A DNA stretch of 64,000 bases from Mycolicibacterium parafortuitum (GTDB lineage: Bacteria > Actinomycetota > Actinomycetes > Mycobacteriales > Mycobacteriaceae): NCBI RefSeq assembly GCF_002086815.1, contig NZ_MVID01000002.1, forward strand, positions 310,001-374,000, read 5' to 3'. A program made the position numbers and the translations under genes. Numbering within the stretch: the first letter of the stretch is position 1; every line of letters begins with the position of its first letter. This document shows, piece by piece, positions 9,417 through 18,714 of the stretch. Below the pieces are notes generated by a model that saw only the letters and a program-made list of their open reading frames with translations, was not told the origin of the DNA and made no database searches.

Positions 9417-10709
9417 ATGTTCGAACAATTGTTCGATATCGATCCGGATGCCTCTCAGGCGCAACTGCGGGAACTCGTCGAGCGCTGCGAACGGCTGAAG
9501 GCGGCCGCCGCGGCGGCACAGGCACGTGCTTGCGCGTTGTGGGCCGAGAAGCGCGCGGCCGCCGACGCCGCGGCGGGGCTCCCCGCACGGCGGCGCGGAA
9601 AGGGGCTGGGCACCGAGATCGCCCTGGCTCGCCGGGATGCGCCGAACTGCGGCGGCCAGCACCTCGGGTTTGCGAACGCGCTCGTGCACGAGATGCCACG
9701 CACCCTGGCCGCGCTGGAACGTGGAGAGCTGTCGGAGTGGCGAGCCACGCTGATCGTGCGCGAATCCGCCTGTCTGAGCGCAGATCACCGGCGCCAACTC
9801 GACGCCGAATTGGGCGAGGAAGCTGACGGTTTCGACGGTTGGGGGAACCGGCGGGTGGAAGCGGCCGCGAAGCGGATAGCAGCGAGGCTGGATGCCGCCG
9901 CGGTCGTCGAACGCTCGGCGAAGGCCGTAGAGGACCGCTGCGTGACGACGCGTCCGGCACCCAATTGCATGGTCTACGTGACGGTTCTGATGCCCGTGGC
10001 CCAGGGGGTCGGGATGTACGCGGCGCTCAAGCGGGCCGCGGACACGACGTTCGACGGCCGGACCCGGGGCCAGGTGATGGCCGACACCGCCTATGAGAGG
10101 GTGACCGGCGCAAGTGTCGCGGTTCCCGCCTCGGTGAACTTGAACCTGGTGATGGCCGATACCACGCTGGCCGGCGACGATTCCGAACCCGCGTGGTTGG
10201 ACGGCTACGGGCCGGTGCCCGGCGGGTTCGCCTGCACGTTGACCGGCGACGCGGTCGCCGACAAGGACGCCAAGGCCGCGCTACGCAGGCTCTACCGCCA
10301 TCCGGACAGCGGACAGCTGGTGGCGATGGAGTCGCGAGCGCGAGCCTTCCCGAAGGCTCTGGCACGATTCATCGGGGTGCGGGATCGCACCTGCCGCACC
10401 CCGTATTGCAACGCGCCGATCCGCCATCTCGACCACGCGACCCCTGACCGGCGCGGCGGCCCGACGAGGGCGGCCAACGGCCTCGGGCTGTGCGAGGCGT
10501 GTAACTACGCCAAAGAAGCGCCCGGTTGGTCGGTGTCCGCGGGCGATGAGAACGGTTCGCATGTCGCCGAATTCGTGACTCCGACCGGAGCGGCGTACCG
10601 TTCGACCGCGCCGCCGCTACCCGGGAGACCGGTACGGCAGAAAGTCAGCCTGATGGAGGGCAGGTTCAGCGTCGACCTGGTCACCTTCGAGGGATACGAC
10701 GCGGCTTAG
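9417..10709 (+). CDS. DUF222 / HNH endonuclease-domain protein (13E12-repeat type)
   Basis: A 430-residue protein with an N-terminal DUF222 domain and a C-terminal HNH module. The HNH region has CRTPYCNAP, LDHATPDRRGG, NGLGLCEACN and a following Lys, so the paired cysteines and catalytic His are intact. This family is found in the REP13E12 elements of M. tuberculosis and as many dispersed single genes; its function is unknown, though a nuclease role is suggested. Codons 2-7 are written over a perfect mycobacterial SOS box. It has no SD worth naming and may be leaderless or weakly translated. It is convergent with the sugar permease, 9 nt apart. Confidence 0.88.
   Translation: MFEQLFDIDPDASQAQLRELVERCERLKAAAAAAQARACALWAEKRAAADAAAGLPARRRGKGLGTEIALARRDAPNCGGQHLGFANALVHEMPRTLAALERGELSEWRATLIVRESACLSADHRRQLDAELGEEADGFDGWGNRRVEAAAKRIAARLDAAAVVERSAKAVEDRCVTTRPAPNCMVYVTVLMPVAQGVGMYAALKRAADTTFDGRTRGQVMADTAYERVTGASVAVPASVNLNLVMADTTLAGDDSEPAWLDGYGPVPGGFACTLTGDAVADKDAKAALRRLYRHPDSGQLVAMESRARAFPKALARFIGVRDRTCRTPYCNAPIRHLDHATPDRRGGPTRAANGLGLCEACNYAKEAPGWSVSAGDENGSHVAEFVTPTGAAYRSTAPPLPGRPVRQKVSLMEGRFSVDLVTFEGYDAA
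9421..9436. promoter_or_regulatory. LexA SOS box on the DUF222/HNH start codon
   Basis: TCGAACAATTGTTCGA is a perfect 16-bp palindrome and matches the mycobacterial LexA consensus TCGAAC-N4-GTTCGA exactly. It begins 2 nt after the ATG at 9417-9419, so bound LexA would cover the start codon. LexA control of 13E12 genes has been reported in M. tuberculosis. Confidence 0.85.
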
Positions 10710-10718
10710 GTCACGCCC

Positions 10719-12020
10719 CTAGGCGAGCCCGGTCGACGAACGGCGTCTGCGGGAGATCGCGTCCACGCTCGCGGCCAACAGCAACACGCCGCCGGTGACG
10801 AGGAAGTTGATGTACGACGACTGGTTCAGCAGCCCCAGCCCGTTGGCGATGGTCGCGACGACGACGCCGCCGATCACCGCGTCGAGCGCACGGCCCTTCC
10901 CGCCGAACAGGCTGGTACCGCCGATGACCGCGGCGCCGACGGCGTACAACAGCACGTTGCCCGCACCGGACGAGGCCGACACTTTGCCGGCGTACGACGC
11001 GGCGATGATGCCGCTCAGCGCCGCCAGCGAGGACGAGACGACGAACACCGACACCCTGATGCGGTCGACGGAGATGCCTGCGCGCCGTGCCGCTTCGGCG
11101 TTACCGCCGACGGCGTAGATGTGTCTGCCGTACGCGGTGCGTTTGAGCACGACGGTCAACACGATCAGCAGCACCAGGATCAACGGCAGCACGTAGGGGA
11201 TGCCGCGGATTTCGACCGCGCGGTTGACGCTGCGGTTCACGCTGAGCACGTAGGTGACCCCGAGGACCACCACCGCCACCGCCGACACCCTGGCGACCAC
11301 GACACCCAGCGGCGAGTTCGACAGCCGCAGCACCTGCTTGCGGCGATAGGTGTAGAACTCCAGAGCCGCGAATCCGACGACCACGACCAGCGCGAGCGTC
11401 CATCCCGCCGTGACGGGCAGATTGCTGATCGTCAGGCCCCGGATCACCGGATCGTCGACGCGCACCGAGCCGCCCTCGCCGATGAGCTTGAGCGTGACCC
11501 CTTGCAAGCCGAGGAAGAACGCCAAAGTCACGACGAACGACGGGATTCCGAGCTTCGCGCGCAGCAGTCCGATCGTCAGACCGATCAGAGCGCCGATCGC
11601 GACACCCATCACCATCGCCGCCCACCACGGCCAGCCGAGGTTCACGACCGTCAGCGCCATCGCGCACGCGGCCACCCCGCCCGCGACACCGGCGGACAGG
11701 TCGATGTCGCCGAGCAGCAGCACGAACACCAGGCCCATCGCGAGCACGCAGATCGAGCCCGCCTGGGTGATCAGATTGGCCAGGTTCAGCGCCGACAGGA
11801 AGCGGTCGTTGGCGAGCCCGAACACCACGAACAGCACGACCAGCCCGAGAACGGCCGGCAGCGATCCCATGTCACCGCCCCGGACCCGCCCGAGATAGGC
11901 GCGGACCGCATCACCGAACGTCTGCTCGGTGACCGCGTCGACCGCGAAATCGGAGTCAGCCACCGTGATTTCGGTCCGGCCGCCCGCCGTCTTTGTCTCC
12001 GTGCTCGCCTTGGAGGCCAT
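10719..12020 (-). CDS. xylH: Sugar ABC transporter permease (XylH-type)
   Basis: A 433-residue BPD_transp_2 family permease with 10 or more membrane segments. Family landmarks are LGLVFVLLLGDIDLSAG, GIPSFVVTLAFFLGLQG, the EAAR coupling loop in GGNAEAARRAGI and a C-terminal GLLNQSSYINF. The ATG at 12020 is preferred because AGGAAG lies 8 nt upstream; an in-frame GTG overlapping the ATPase stop is the alternative. Length above 400 and a long N-terminal tail fit the xylose/ribose group. It belongs to the unit xylA-xylF-xylG-xylH, and xylose as substrate is inferred from the flanking isomerase and kinase. Confidence 0.85.
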   Translation of the reverse strand: MASKASTETKTAGGRTEITVADSDFAVDAVTEQTFGDAVRAYLGRVRGGDMGSLPAVLGLVVLFVVFGLANDRFLSALNLANLITQAGSICVLAMGLVFVLLLGDIDLSAGVAGGVAACAMALTVVNLGWPWWAAMVMGVAIGALIGLTIGLLRAKLGIPSFVVTLAFFLGLQGVTLKLIGEGGSVRVDDPVIRGLTISNLPVTAGWTLALVVVVGFAALEFYTYRRKQVLRLSNSPLGVVVARVSAVAVVVLGVTYVLSVNRSVNRAVEIRGIPYVLPLILVLLIVLTVVLKRTAYGRHIYAVGGNAEAARRAGISVDRIRVSVFVVSSSLAALSGIIAASYAGKVSASSGAGNVLLYAVGAAVIGGTSLFGGKGRALDAVIGGVVVATIANGLGLLNQSSYINFLVTGGVLLLAASVDAISRRRRSSTGLA

Positions 12021-12034
12021 CTCGCTCTTCCTAC

Positions 12035-12820
12035 TCACATCGATTCGGCGGCCTGCGCCGGCGCGAGGCCGAGGCTGCCGGAACGGCCTGCGGTGATCAG
12101 CTCGACCACCTGCGCGTGGGTGACCTCTGACGCCTTGACCTCCGCCGCCACCCGGCCGAGGTACAGCGCACAGATCCGGTCGGCCACCTCGAACACGTCT
12201 GCCATGTTGTGCGAGATCAGCACCACGCCGAGACCCTGCCCGGCGAGCCTGCGCACCAACTCGATCACCTGTCGTGTCTGCGCGACGCCGAGCGCCGCCG
12301 TCGGCTCGTCGAGCAACACGACCTTGGAGTTCCACAGCACCGATTTCGCGATCGCCACGGTCTGGCGCTGCCCACCGGAAAGGCTCGACACCGGCTGTCG
12401 TACCGACTTGACCGTGCGCACCGACAGCGACGTCAGCGCGTCCCTGGCCATGGTCTCCATCTGCGCCTCGTCGAGGATGCCCCTGGTCTTGAGTTCGCGG
12501 CCCAGGAACATGTTCTCGACGATGTCGAGGTTGTCGCAGAGCGCCAGGTCCTGGTACACGACCTCGACGCCGAGCTCCGAAACGTCGTTCGGGCTGCGCA
12601 CCGTCACCGGGCGCCCCTCGAACAGGTAGGTGCCGGTGTCGATCGGGTGGATCCCCGCGATCGCCTTGACCAACGTGGACTTTCCTGCCCCGTTGTCCCC
12701 GACGAGCGCGGTCACCTGGCCCGGGTAGACGGCGAAGTCCACGTCATGGAGCACGTGGACGACGCCGAAACTCTTGTTGACGCCCCGTAATTCGAGAAGC
12801 GGCTCCACCTCGACGGCCAT
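12035..12820 (-). CDS. xylG: Sugar ABC transporter ATP-binding protein (XylG-type)
   Basis: A 261-residue single-domain ABC ATPase. Walker A is GDNGAGKST, the signature is LSGGQRQTVAIA, Walker B is VVLLDEPTAAL and the switch His is in LISHN. Sugar importers often use a fused double ATPase of about 500 residues; this one has a single domain, like the fructose/xylose group FrcA, so it should work as a homodimer. It lies 4 nt after xylF and 14 nt before the chosen permease start. Confidence 0.88.
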   Translation of the reverse strand: MAVEVEPLLELRGVNKSFGVVHVLHDVDFAVYPGQVTALVGDNGAGKSTLVKAIAGIHPIDTGTYLFEGRPVTVRSPNDVSELGVEVVYQDLALCDNLDIVENMFLGRELKTRGILDEAQMETMARDALTSLSVRTVKSVRQPVSSLSGGQRQTVAIAKSVLWNSKVVLLDEPTAALGVAQTRQVIELVRRLAGQGLGVVLISHNMADVFEVADRICALYLGRVAAEVKASEVTHAQVVELITAGRSGSLGLAPAQAAESM

Positions 12821-12824
12821 GCGG

Positions 12825-13910
12825 TCACATACCCGCTGCGGAGCACATCTGGGCGAACTGCCCCGCGCACACCTCGTCCTTGGCCTGACCGCCGTCGTCG
12901 AACACCACGTTGATGTTGTCCTTCGTGATGGATTTCGGCGTCAGCAGCACCGACGGCACGTCGCGGTTGCCGGTGTCGTCGCGCGAGGTGGCCGTCGTCG
13001 TCGGCTCCTCCCCGTTGGCGAGCGCGATCGCGACATCGGCCAGCGCGTTGGCCTCCTCGGTGGCCGACTTGTACACCGTCATGCATTGGGTGCCGGCCAG
13101 AATGTTCTGCAGCCCTTCGACGGTCGCGTCCTGACCGGTCACCGGAACCTGCCCGGCCCGCCTGTTCTTCTCCAGGATGGAGATGACCGAACCCGCGAGG
13201 CCGTCGTTGGCCGCATACACGCCGTCGACACGACCGTCCGCGGCGGTGTAGAGCTGCTCGAAGATCGTCACGGCCTGGTCGTTGTCCCAGTCCGGCACCG
13301 CCTGCTCACCGACGATCGTGATGGACGGTGTCGCGTCGACCACCGAATGTGCGCCGCCGCTGAACAGCGTGGCGTTGTTGTCGGTCGGAGATCCGTTGAG
13401 GAACACCACGTTCGCGGGTCGGCCACCGAGGCAGTCGACAAGACCCTGGCCCTGCAACTCACCGACGATGGTGTTGTCGAACGACACGTAGACGTCGGCG
13501 GAGCCGCCCAGGGTGAGGCGGTCGTAGTCGATGGTCTTGACGCCCTGGGACGCGGCCTTCTGCTGGATCGACGCGCCGCTGTCGGAGTCGAGGTTGACGA
13601 TCGCGAGCACCGTGACACCGTCGGCGATCATCGCGTCGGCGATGGTCGTCATCGTGTCGGCGGATCCTTCCGCGTTCTGGATCGTGTACTCCACCCCGGC
13701 GTTCTTGAACGCCTCTTCCAGCGCGGGGCGGTCCTTGGTCTCCCAACGCACCGACGACTTGGTGTCGGGCAGGATCACGCCGACCTTGCCGGCGCCGCCA
13801 CCACCACCGGCGCCGTCGGCCGACTGCGAATCCGAGTTCGAGCCGCACGCCGTCAGCGCCATGCTGACCCCGACGACGGTGGTGACGAGCAGAGTGCTGG
13901 TTCGCTTCAC
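12825..13910 (-). CDS. xylF: Xylose-type sugar-binding lipoprotein (XylF-like)
   Basis: A 361-residue periplasmic-binding-protein family I protein. The signal peptide ends in the lipobox LTAC (Cys about residue 22), followed by a Ser/Gly-rich linker. The segments GVILPDTKSSVRWE, IDYDRLTLGG and VTGQDATVEGLQNI fit XylF proteins, including the YDRL sugar-contact motif. It would be anchored on the outer face of the membrane and pass sugar to XylH/XylG. A CRP-like palindrome lies 63 bp upstream, and the 103-bp gap to xylA suggests its own promoter. Confidence 0.85.
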   Translation of the reverse strand: MKRTSTLLVTTVVGVSMALTACGSNSDSQSADGAGGGGGAGKVGVILPDTKSSVRWETKDRPALEEAFKNAGVEYTIQNAEGSADTMTTIADAMIADGVTVLAIVNLDSDSGASIQQKAASQGVKTIDYDRLTLGGSADVYVSFDNTIVGELQGQGLVDCLGGRPANVVFLNGSPTDNNATLFSGGAHSVVDATPSITIVGEQAVPDWDNDQAVTIFEQLYTAADGRVDGVYAANDGLAGSVISILEKNRRAGQVPVTGQDATVEGLQNILAGTQCMTVYKSATEEANALADVAIALANGEEPTTTATSRDDTGNRDVPSVLLTPKSITKDNINVVFDDGGQAKDEVCAGQFAQMCSAAGM

Positions 13911-13972
13911 GAAGATTCCTCCGAACGGTTCAGGTGGGGCACGGACTTTTGTTTGGCTGTATCACATATAGC

Positions 13973-13986
13973 GTGATGTGCGTCAC
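13973..13986. promoter_or_regulatory. CRP-like site upstream of xylF
   Basis: GTGA-N6-TCAC (GTGATGTGCGTCAC) reproduces the core of the CRP/cAMP-receptor-protein site. It lies 63 bp upstream of the xylF start, in the xylA-xylF gap, where an activator or carbon-status regulator would act. A second imperfect repeat, CACATATAGCGTGATGTG, overlaps it on the left. Confidence 0.5.
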
Positions 13987-14013
13987 TTCGCAGCGGGATC
14001 GAGCGGGTGTGGC

Positions 14014-15237
14014 TCACCGAGCCCCCATCAGGTGTTCGATGGCGAGCTGGTTCAGCGCGACGAAGTTGCACCCGCGACCACCGAAGTACGCACCCGTGTC
14101 GAACTGTTCGTAGGCCGTCGGGTCGGCCAGCAGGTCCGCGTACGACTCACCGTCGCCGAGCGTGGGCTGGCGCAGTTCGGCCACCTTCGCCGCGGCCAAG
14201 GCCTCCCGCACCTCGGGGTCCGCCCGGAACGCGGCGGCGCGCTTGCGTAACAGCAGGTACATCCGCATGTTGGCCGCCGCCGACGCCCAGACACCGTCCG
14301 AATCCTCGGTGCGACTGGGTTTGTAGTCGAAGTGGCGGGGCCCGCCGTAGGCCGGCCCGCCGTCGGGGCCTCCGTTCTCCAGCAGGTCCACCAGCGCGAA
14401 CGCGTTGGCCAGGTCGCCGTGCCCGAAGACCAGATCCTGGTCGAACTTGATTCCACGCTGACCGTTGAGGTCGATGTGGAAGAGCTTTCCGCTGTAGAGC
14501 GCCTGGGCGATGCCGTGTACGAAGTTCAGGCCCGCCATCTGCTCGTGACCGGTTTCCGGGTTGACCCCGACCATCTCCGGGTGCTCGAGCGTCTCGATGA
14601 AGGCCAGCGCATGCCCCACGGTCGGCAGCAGGATGTCGCCACGCGGTTCGTTCGGCTTCGGTTCGATCGCGAACCTGATCTCGATGCCCTGGTCGATCAC
14701 ATACTGGCACAACAGGTTCAGCGCCTCGCGGTACCGCTCCAGCGCCGCCTGGACATCTTTGGCGGTGTCGTACTCGGAACCTTCCCGGCCACCCCACATC
14801 ACGAACGTCTGAGCACCGAGCTCGGCGGCGAGGTCGAGGTTTCGCAACACCTTCCGCAACGCGAACCGCCGCACACCGCGATCGTTGTTGGTGAACCCGC
14901 CGTCCTTGAAGACCGGCTGGGTGAACAGGTTCGTGGTCACCATCGGCACCACCAGCCCGGCACGGTCCAACGATTCGCGCAGCCGGTCGATCGCCTGGCG
15001 GCGCTGCGCATCGCTGCTGCCGAACGCGAACAGGTCGTCGTCGTGGAAGGTCAACCCGTACGCACCGAGTTCGGCCAGCCGTTCCACGGCCTCGACGGTG
15101 TCGAGTGCGGGCCGGGTCGCGACACCGAACGGGTCCACGCCGGGCCAGCCCACCGTCCAGAGGCCGAACGAGAACTTGTCGGAGGGTCGGGGTGTCAGGT
15201 CGTCCGCTGCGGACACAGCGGAGTCCAGGACCGTCAT
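14014..15237 (-). CDS. xylA: Xylose isomerase
   Basis: A 407-residue TIM-barrel isomerase converting D-xylose to D-xylulose. Family marks are [22 protein letters not shown] (catalytic His, with Asp), [10 protein letters not shown] (metal-binding Glu), [10 protein letters not shown] and [16 protein letters not shown] (metal-binding His/Asp). The ATG at 15237 is preferred over the in-frame ATG at 15258 because GAGGAG sits 6 nt before it. The gene is divergent from the ROK regulator, with an inverted repeat between them, and transcribed towards xylFGH. Confidence 0.93.
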   Translation of the reverse strand: MTVLDSAVSAADDLTPRPSDKFSFGLWTVGWPGVDPFGVATRPALDTVEAVERLAELGAYGLTFHDDDLFAFGSSDAQRRQAIDRLRESLDRAGLVVPMVTTNLFTQPVFKDGGFTNNDRGVRRFALRKVLRNLDLAAELGAQTFVMWGGREGSEYDTAKDVQAALERYREALNLLCQYVIDQGIEIRFAIEPKPNEPRGDILLPTVGHALAFIETLEHPEMVGVNPETGHEQMAGLNFVHGIAQALYSGKLFHIDLNGQRGIKFDQDLVFGHGDLANAFALVDLLENGGPDGGPAYGGPRHFDYKPSRTEDSDGVWASAAANMRMYLLLRKRAAAFRADPEVREALAAAKVAELRQPTLGDGESYADLLADPTAYEQFDTGAYFGGRGCNFVALNQLAIEHLMGAR

Positions 15238-15293
15238 CGAGGGCTCCTCGGGGATCATGGCCGGAAACTGCGGGCCATCTGCTCAGAGATATG

Positions 15294-15318
15294 CTTTTGT
15301 TCTCGCAGCGAACATAAG
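15294..15318. promoter_or_regulatory. Candidate XylR operator between xylA and the ROK regulator
   Basis: An inverted repeat: CTTTTGTTC at 15294-15302 and GAACATAAG at 15310-15318 around a 7-nt centre, matching at 8 of 9 arm positions with TGTTC/GAACA perfect. It is AT-rich against the GC-rich background and lies in the divergent gap, the expected place for an operator of the ROK repressor. Confidence 0.6.
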
Positions 15319-15382
15319 ATGTGTCCTGCGACACTGTCAAGGCCGCGGGGTGACGGCCGTCGTGCGAACTGAGGGGGACCAA

Positions 15383-16558
15383 GTGCCGGTGAACCAGACC
15401 GAGCACCGCCGGGCAACGCGGGCCGGGGCGACCGATGGTGTGCGGCGGCGCAACCTGTCGACCGTGCTGACGCTCGTGCACCGCCATCGGGCGCTGAGTC
15501 GTTCGGAGTTGACGCGCAGCACAGGGTTGTCCCGTTCGACCACGAAAGATCTGGTCGAGGAGTTGGTCGCGCGCGGACTGGTCGAGGAGTCCCCGGCGAC
15601 ATCGGCCGCGCAGGTGGGACGGCCCAGCCCGATCGTGCGCCCCGCCCACCGGGTCCTGGCGATCGCCGTGACTCCCGAGGTCGACGCCGTGACGGTGGGC
15701 CTGGTCGCGATGGGGGGCACCGTCATCGACGTCGTGCGCCGACCGACCGAGCGGATACCCACCGCGGCGGACACCGTGGCGATCGCGGCCGACGCGATCG
15801 CCGACATCCGGGGCAAGCTGACCGACGAGCAACAGGTCACCGCCGTCGGCGTCGCCGTCCCCGGCCTGGTGCACGGTCCCGAGTCGTCGGTGCAGCTGGC
15901 GCCGAACCTGGACTGGCACGACGTCGAGATCGGCCAGATGCTCAGCGCGGCAACCGGTTTACCGGTCTACGCGGCCAACGACGCCAACGCCGGCGCGATC
16001 GCCGAGCACCTGTTCGGCAATCACCACAACGCCGATCACATGATCTATGTGAACGGAGGACCGAGCGGTATCGGCGCGGGCTTCGTCGTCGCCGGTGGAC
16101 TCCTCGAAGGCGTGGCCGGTTATGCGGGCGAGCTCGGCCACACCTACGTCGGCGGCCGCGAGCAGTGCCACTGCGGCAGCGTGGGATGTCTGGAGACCGA
16201 GGTGCGGCAGGCGCCGTTGGCGCGCCTGTTGGCCGAGATCGACAGCGACGCCGGCACGGATCCGTTCGCCCATACCCATGCCGAACGCGACGTACTCGCC
16301 CGGCAGGCACGGTCGCTGGCGATCGCGCTCGGCAACGCGATCAACATGCTCAACCCGAGTTTGATCGTGCTGGGCGGCTTCCTGCGGGTGTTCCCCGCCG
16401 TGGCCGCGACGGTTCTGCACGACGAACTCACCCGCCGCAGTATGGGCGCGCCCCGCAACCTCGTCCGCGCCGTGCCCGCCACGCTCGGCGCGGACACCCT
16501 CGTCATCGGTGCGGCCGAACTGGCCTTCGCGCCGGTGCTCAGCGATCCAGGAAGATAG
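15383..16558 (+). CDS. ROK-family transcriptional regulator (XylR-like)
   Basis: A 391-residue protein with an N-terminal winged helix-turn-helix ([28 protein letters not shown]) and a C-terminal ROK sugar-kinase-like domain. The zinc motif is complete ([10 protein letters not shown] followed by [10 protein letters not shown]). It is a likely xylose-responsive repressor of the divergent xylA and of its own operon with xylB. Several GTG codons are possible starts; 15383 follows GAGGGGGA at about 5 nt, and 15389 or 15350 cannot be excluded. xylB begins 4 nt after its stop. Confidence 0.87.
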   Translation: MPVNQTEHRRATRAGATDGVRRRNLSTVLTLVHRHRALSRSELTRSTGLSRSTTKDLVEELVARGLVEESPATSAAQVGRPSPIVRPAHRVLAIAVTPEVDAVTVGLVAMGGTVIDVVRRPTERIPTAADTVAIAADAIADIRGKLTDEQQVTAVGVAVPGLVHGPESSVQLAPNLDWHDVEIGQMLSAATGLPVYAANDANAGAIAEHLFGNHHNADHMIYVNGGPSGIGAGFVVAGGLLEGVAGYAGELGHTYVGGREQCHCGSVGCLETEVRQAPLARLLAEIDSDAGTDPFAHTHAERDVLARQARSLAIALGNAINMLNPSLIVLGGFLRVFPAVAATVLHDELTRRSMGAPRNLVRAVPATLGADTLVIGAAELAFAPVLSDPGR

Positions 16559-16562
16559 AGAG

Positions 16563-17957
16563 ATGACACTCGTCGCCGGAATCGACTCATCGACCCAGTC
16601 CTGCAAGGTATTGATCTGTGACGCCGACACCGGCCGGATCGTGCGCTCGGCCTCCGCCCCACATCCCGCGGGCACGGAAGTCGACGCCCGCCACTGGTGG
16701 ACCGCGCTGCAACACGCCGCCGAGCAGGCGGGCGGTTTGGACGACGTGTCCGCGGTGTCGGTCGGCGCCCAGCAGCACGGCATGGTCTGCCTGGACTCCT
16801 CGGGAGAGCCGGTACGAGATGTGTTGCTGTGGAACGACACCCGATCCAGTAAGGCCGCCGAACAGCTGATCGCGGAACTCGGCGGCCCTGGCTCTTGGGC
16901 CGACCGCACCGGCGTCGTTCCGGTCGCGGCCGTCACGGCGACCAAACTGCGCTGGCTCGCCGACCACGAACCCGACCGCGCGGATGCGACCGCGGCGGTC
17001 TGCCTCCCCCACGACTGGCTGACTTGGCGGCTGCGCGGCGGCACCGACGTCACCGCGATCTGCACCGACCGCAGTGACGCCAGCGGCACCGGGTACTTCT
17101 CCGCCGAGACCGACCGCTACCAACCGGATCTCCTCGAATTGGCCTTCCGCGGAAGAGATCCGGCACTGCCCCGCGTCCTCGGCCCACGTGAGACGGCCGG
17201 CGAGACCCCGTCCGGTGCCGTGCTGGGCCCCGGCGCCGGGGACAACGCCGCCGCGGCCCTCGGGCTCTCGGCGGGGCGCGGCGACTGTGTGGTGTCGCTG
17301 GGCACCTCCGGGGTGGTCAGCGCGGTCGGCGAGGTGGCCCCGCACGACCCGGAAGGCATCGTGGCCGGCTTCGCCGACGCGACAGGCCGGCAGCTTCCCC
17401 TGGTGTGCACGCTCAACGGCGCTCCGGTGCTCGCGGCGGTCGCGGCGATGCTCAAGGTCGACTTCGACGAGTTCGACCGGCTCGCCCTGTCGGCACCCGC
17501 CGGCGCGGAAGGCCTGGTCCTGGTGCCGTACTTCGAGGGTGAACGGTCACCGAACCTTCCTGACGCGGCCGGCGCGCTGCACGGTGTCACGACACGAAAC
17601 CTCGCCCCGGCCAACATCGCTCGAGCCGCGGTCGAGGGTCTGCTCAGCTCGATGGTGTACTGCACCGACAAGATCGGCGAACAGGGTGTCGACGCCGCCC
17701 GGATCATCCTGGTCGGCGGCGGTGCGCGTTCCGAGGCGGTGCGCCGAATCGCACCGGCGCTCTTCGGCAGCCCGGTCGACGTGCCCGCACCCGCCGAATA
17801 CGTCGCGCTCGGCGCCGCCCGCCAGGCGGCCTGGGTGCTCTCCGGCCGGGACACCCCACCCGAGTGGTCGATCGGTGAGACGACCCGTTACGACGCCGAC
17901 GCGGCACCGCAGGTGCTCGAACAGTACCGTGCGGCACGGGATCTGACGCTGCGGTGA
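16563..17957 (+). CDS. xylB: Xylulokinase
   Basis: A 464-residue FGGY-family carbohydrate kinase that phosphorylates D-xylulose to feed the pentose phosphate pathway. Visible motifs are [11 protein letters not shown] (phosphate loop), [18 protein letters not shown] (catalytic Asp), SLGTSGVVS and GGGARSE near the C-terminus. ATG 16563 follows AGGAAG. Pairing with xylA and a sugar ABC importer supports xylulose over other FGGY substrates. The next gene is convergent and ends 10 nt away. Confidence 0.92.
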   Translation: MTLVAGIDSSTQSCKVLICDADTGRIVRSASAPHPAGTEVDARHWWTALQHAAEQAGGLDDVSAVSVGAQQHGMVCLDSSGEPVRDVLLWNDTRSSKAAEQLIAELGGPGSWADRTGVVPVAAVTATKLRWLADHEPDRADATAAVCLPHDWLTWRLRGGTDVTAICTDRSDASGTGYFSAETDRYQPDLLELAFRGRDPALPRVLGPRETAGETPSGAVLGPGAGDNAAAALGLSAGRGDCVVSLGTSGVVSAVGEVAPHDPEGIVAGFADATGRQLPLVCTLNGAPVLAAVAAMLKVDFDEFDRLALSAPAGAEGLVLVPYFEGERSPNLPDAAGALHGVTTRNLAPANIARAAVEGLLSSMVYCTDKIGEQGVDAARIILVGGGARSEAVRRIAPALFGSPVDVPAPAEYVALGAARQAAWVLSGRDTPPEWSIGETTRYDADAAPQVLEQYRAARDLTLR

Positions 17958-17967
17958 CGCGCGCACG

Positions 17968-18714
17968 TCAGCGCGCGCTCCACCCGCCGTCCATCGTGTA
18001 CGACGCACCTGTGACCATCCCGGCCGCGGGCGAAGCCAGCCAGGTGACCAACGAGCCGACCTCGTCGGGCTCGACGAGTCGTTTCACCGCGCTCTCCTTC
18101 AGCAGGATCTCGGAGATCACCTGGTCCTCCGGGATGCCGTGCGTCCTGGCCTGATCGGCGATCTGCTTGGTCACCAGCGGGGTGCGGACGTATCCGGGGT
18201 TGATGCAGTTGCTCGTGACGCCGTGCGGACCACCTTCGAGCGCGGTCACTTTCGACAGCCCTTCCAGCGCATGCTTGGCGGTCACGTAGGCGACCTTGAA
18301 CGGCGAAGCGCGCAGGCCGTGGATGGACGATATGTTGACGACGCGACCGAACTCGTTGCGGTACATGTGCGGTAGCGCCGCACGGATCAGCAGGAACGGC
18401 GCCTCCACCATCAGCGCGAGCATCGACCGAAATTTCTCCGGCGGGAACGCCGCGATCTCGTCGATGCTCTGGATGCCCGCGTTGTTGACCAGGATGTCGG
18501 CGTCCAGGCGCAGCGTCTCAAGCTCCTCGACGTCGAGAAGGTCGAGCGTCCAGGGCTTTCCGCCGATCTCCCGGGACACGGCTGCCGCACCCGGCCCGTC
18601 GATGTCGGCGACGGTGACCTCGACTCCCTGCTCGGCCAGCGCCCGCGCGCAGGCCGCGCCGATCCCGCTCGCGCCGCCGGTCACCAGCGCGGTGCGCCCC
18701 GCCAGTGCACTCAT
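17968..18714 (-). CDS. 3-hydroxybutyrate dehydrogenase-like SDR
   Basis: A 248-residue SDR with TGGASGIGAACA (nucleotide binding), NNAGIQ, NISSIHGL (catalytic Ser) and YVTAKHA (Tyr, Lys). The IQ after NNAG, the HGLRASPFK stretch and the insert before the C-terminus (IADQARTHGIPEDQV) match bacterial D-3-hydroxybutyrate dehydrogenases, which interconvert 3-hydroxybutyrate and acetoacetate. The ATG overlaps the MHS transporter stop by 4 nt, so the two are coupled: the transporter probably imports the substrate. Confidence 0.75.
   Translation of the reverse strand: MSALAGRTALVTGGASGIGAACARALAEQGVEVTVADIDGPGAAAVSREIGGKPWTLDLLDVEELETLRLDADILVNNAGIQSIDEIAAFPPEKFRSMLALMVEAPFLLIRAALPHMYRNEFGRVVNISSIHGLRASPFKVAYVTAKHALEGLSKVTALEGGPHGVTSNCINPGYVRTPLVTKQIADQARTHGIPEDQVISEILLKESAVKRLVEPDEVGSLVTWLASPAAGMVTGASYTMDGGWSAR

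Noticed and set aside
14147-15919. 590-codon open frame on the minus strand across xylA and xylR
   Set aside because: It is an out-of-frame shadow of xylA and antisense to the regulator; it shows Arg/Gly/Pro-rich composition and no motifs, common in GC-rich DNA.
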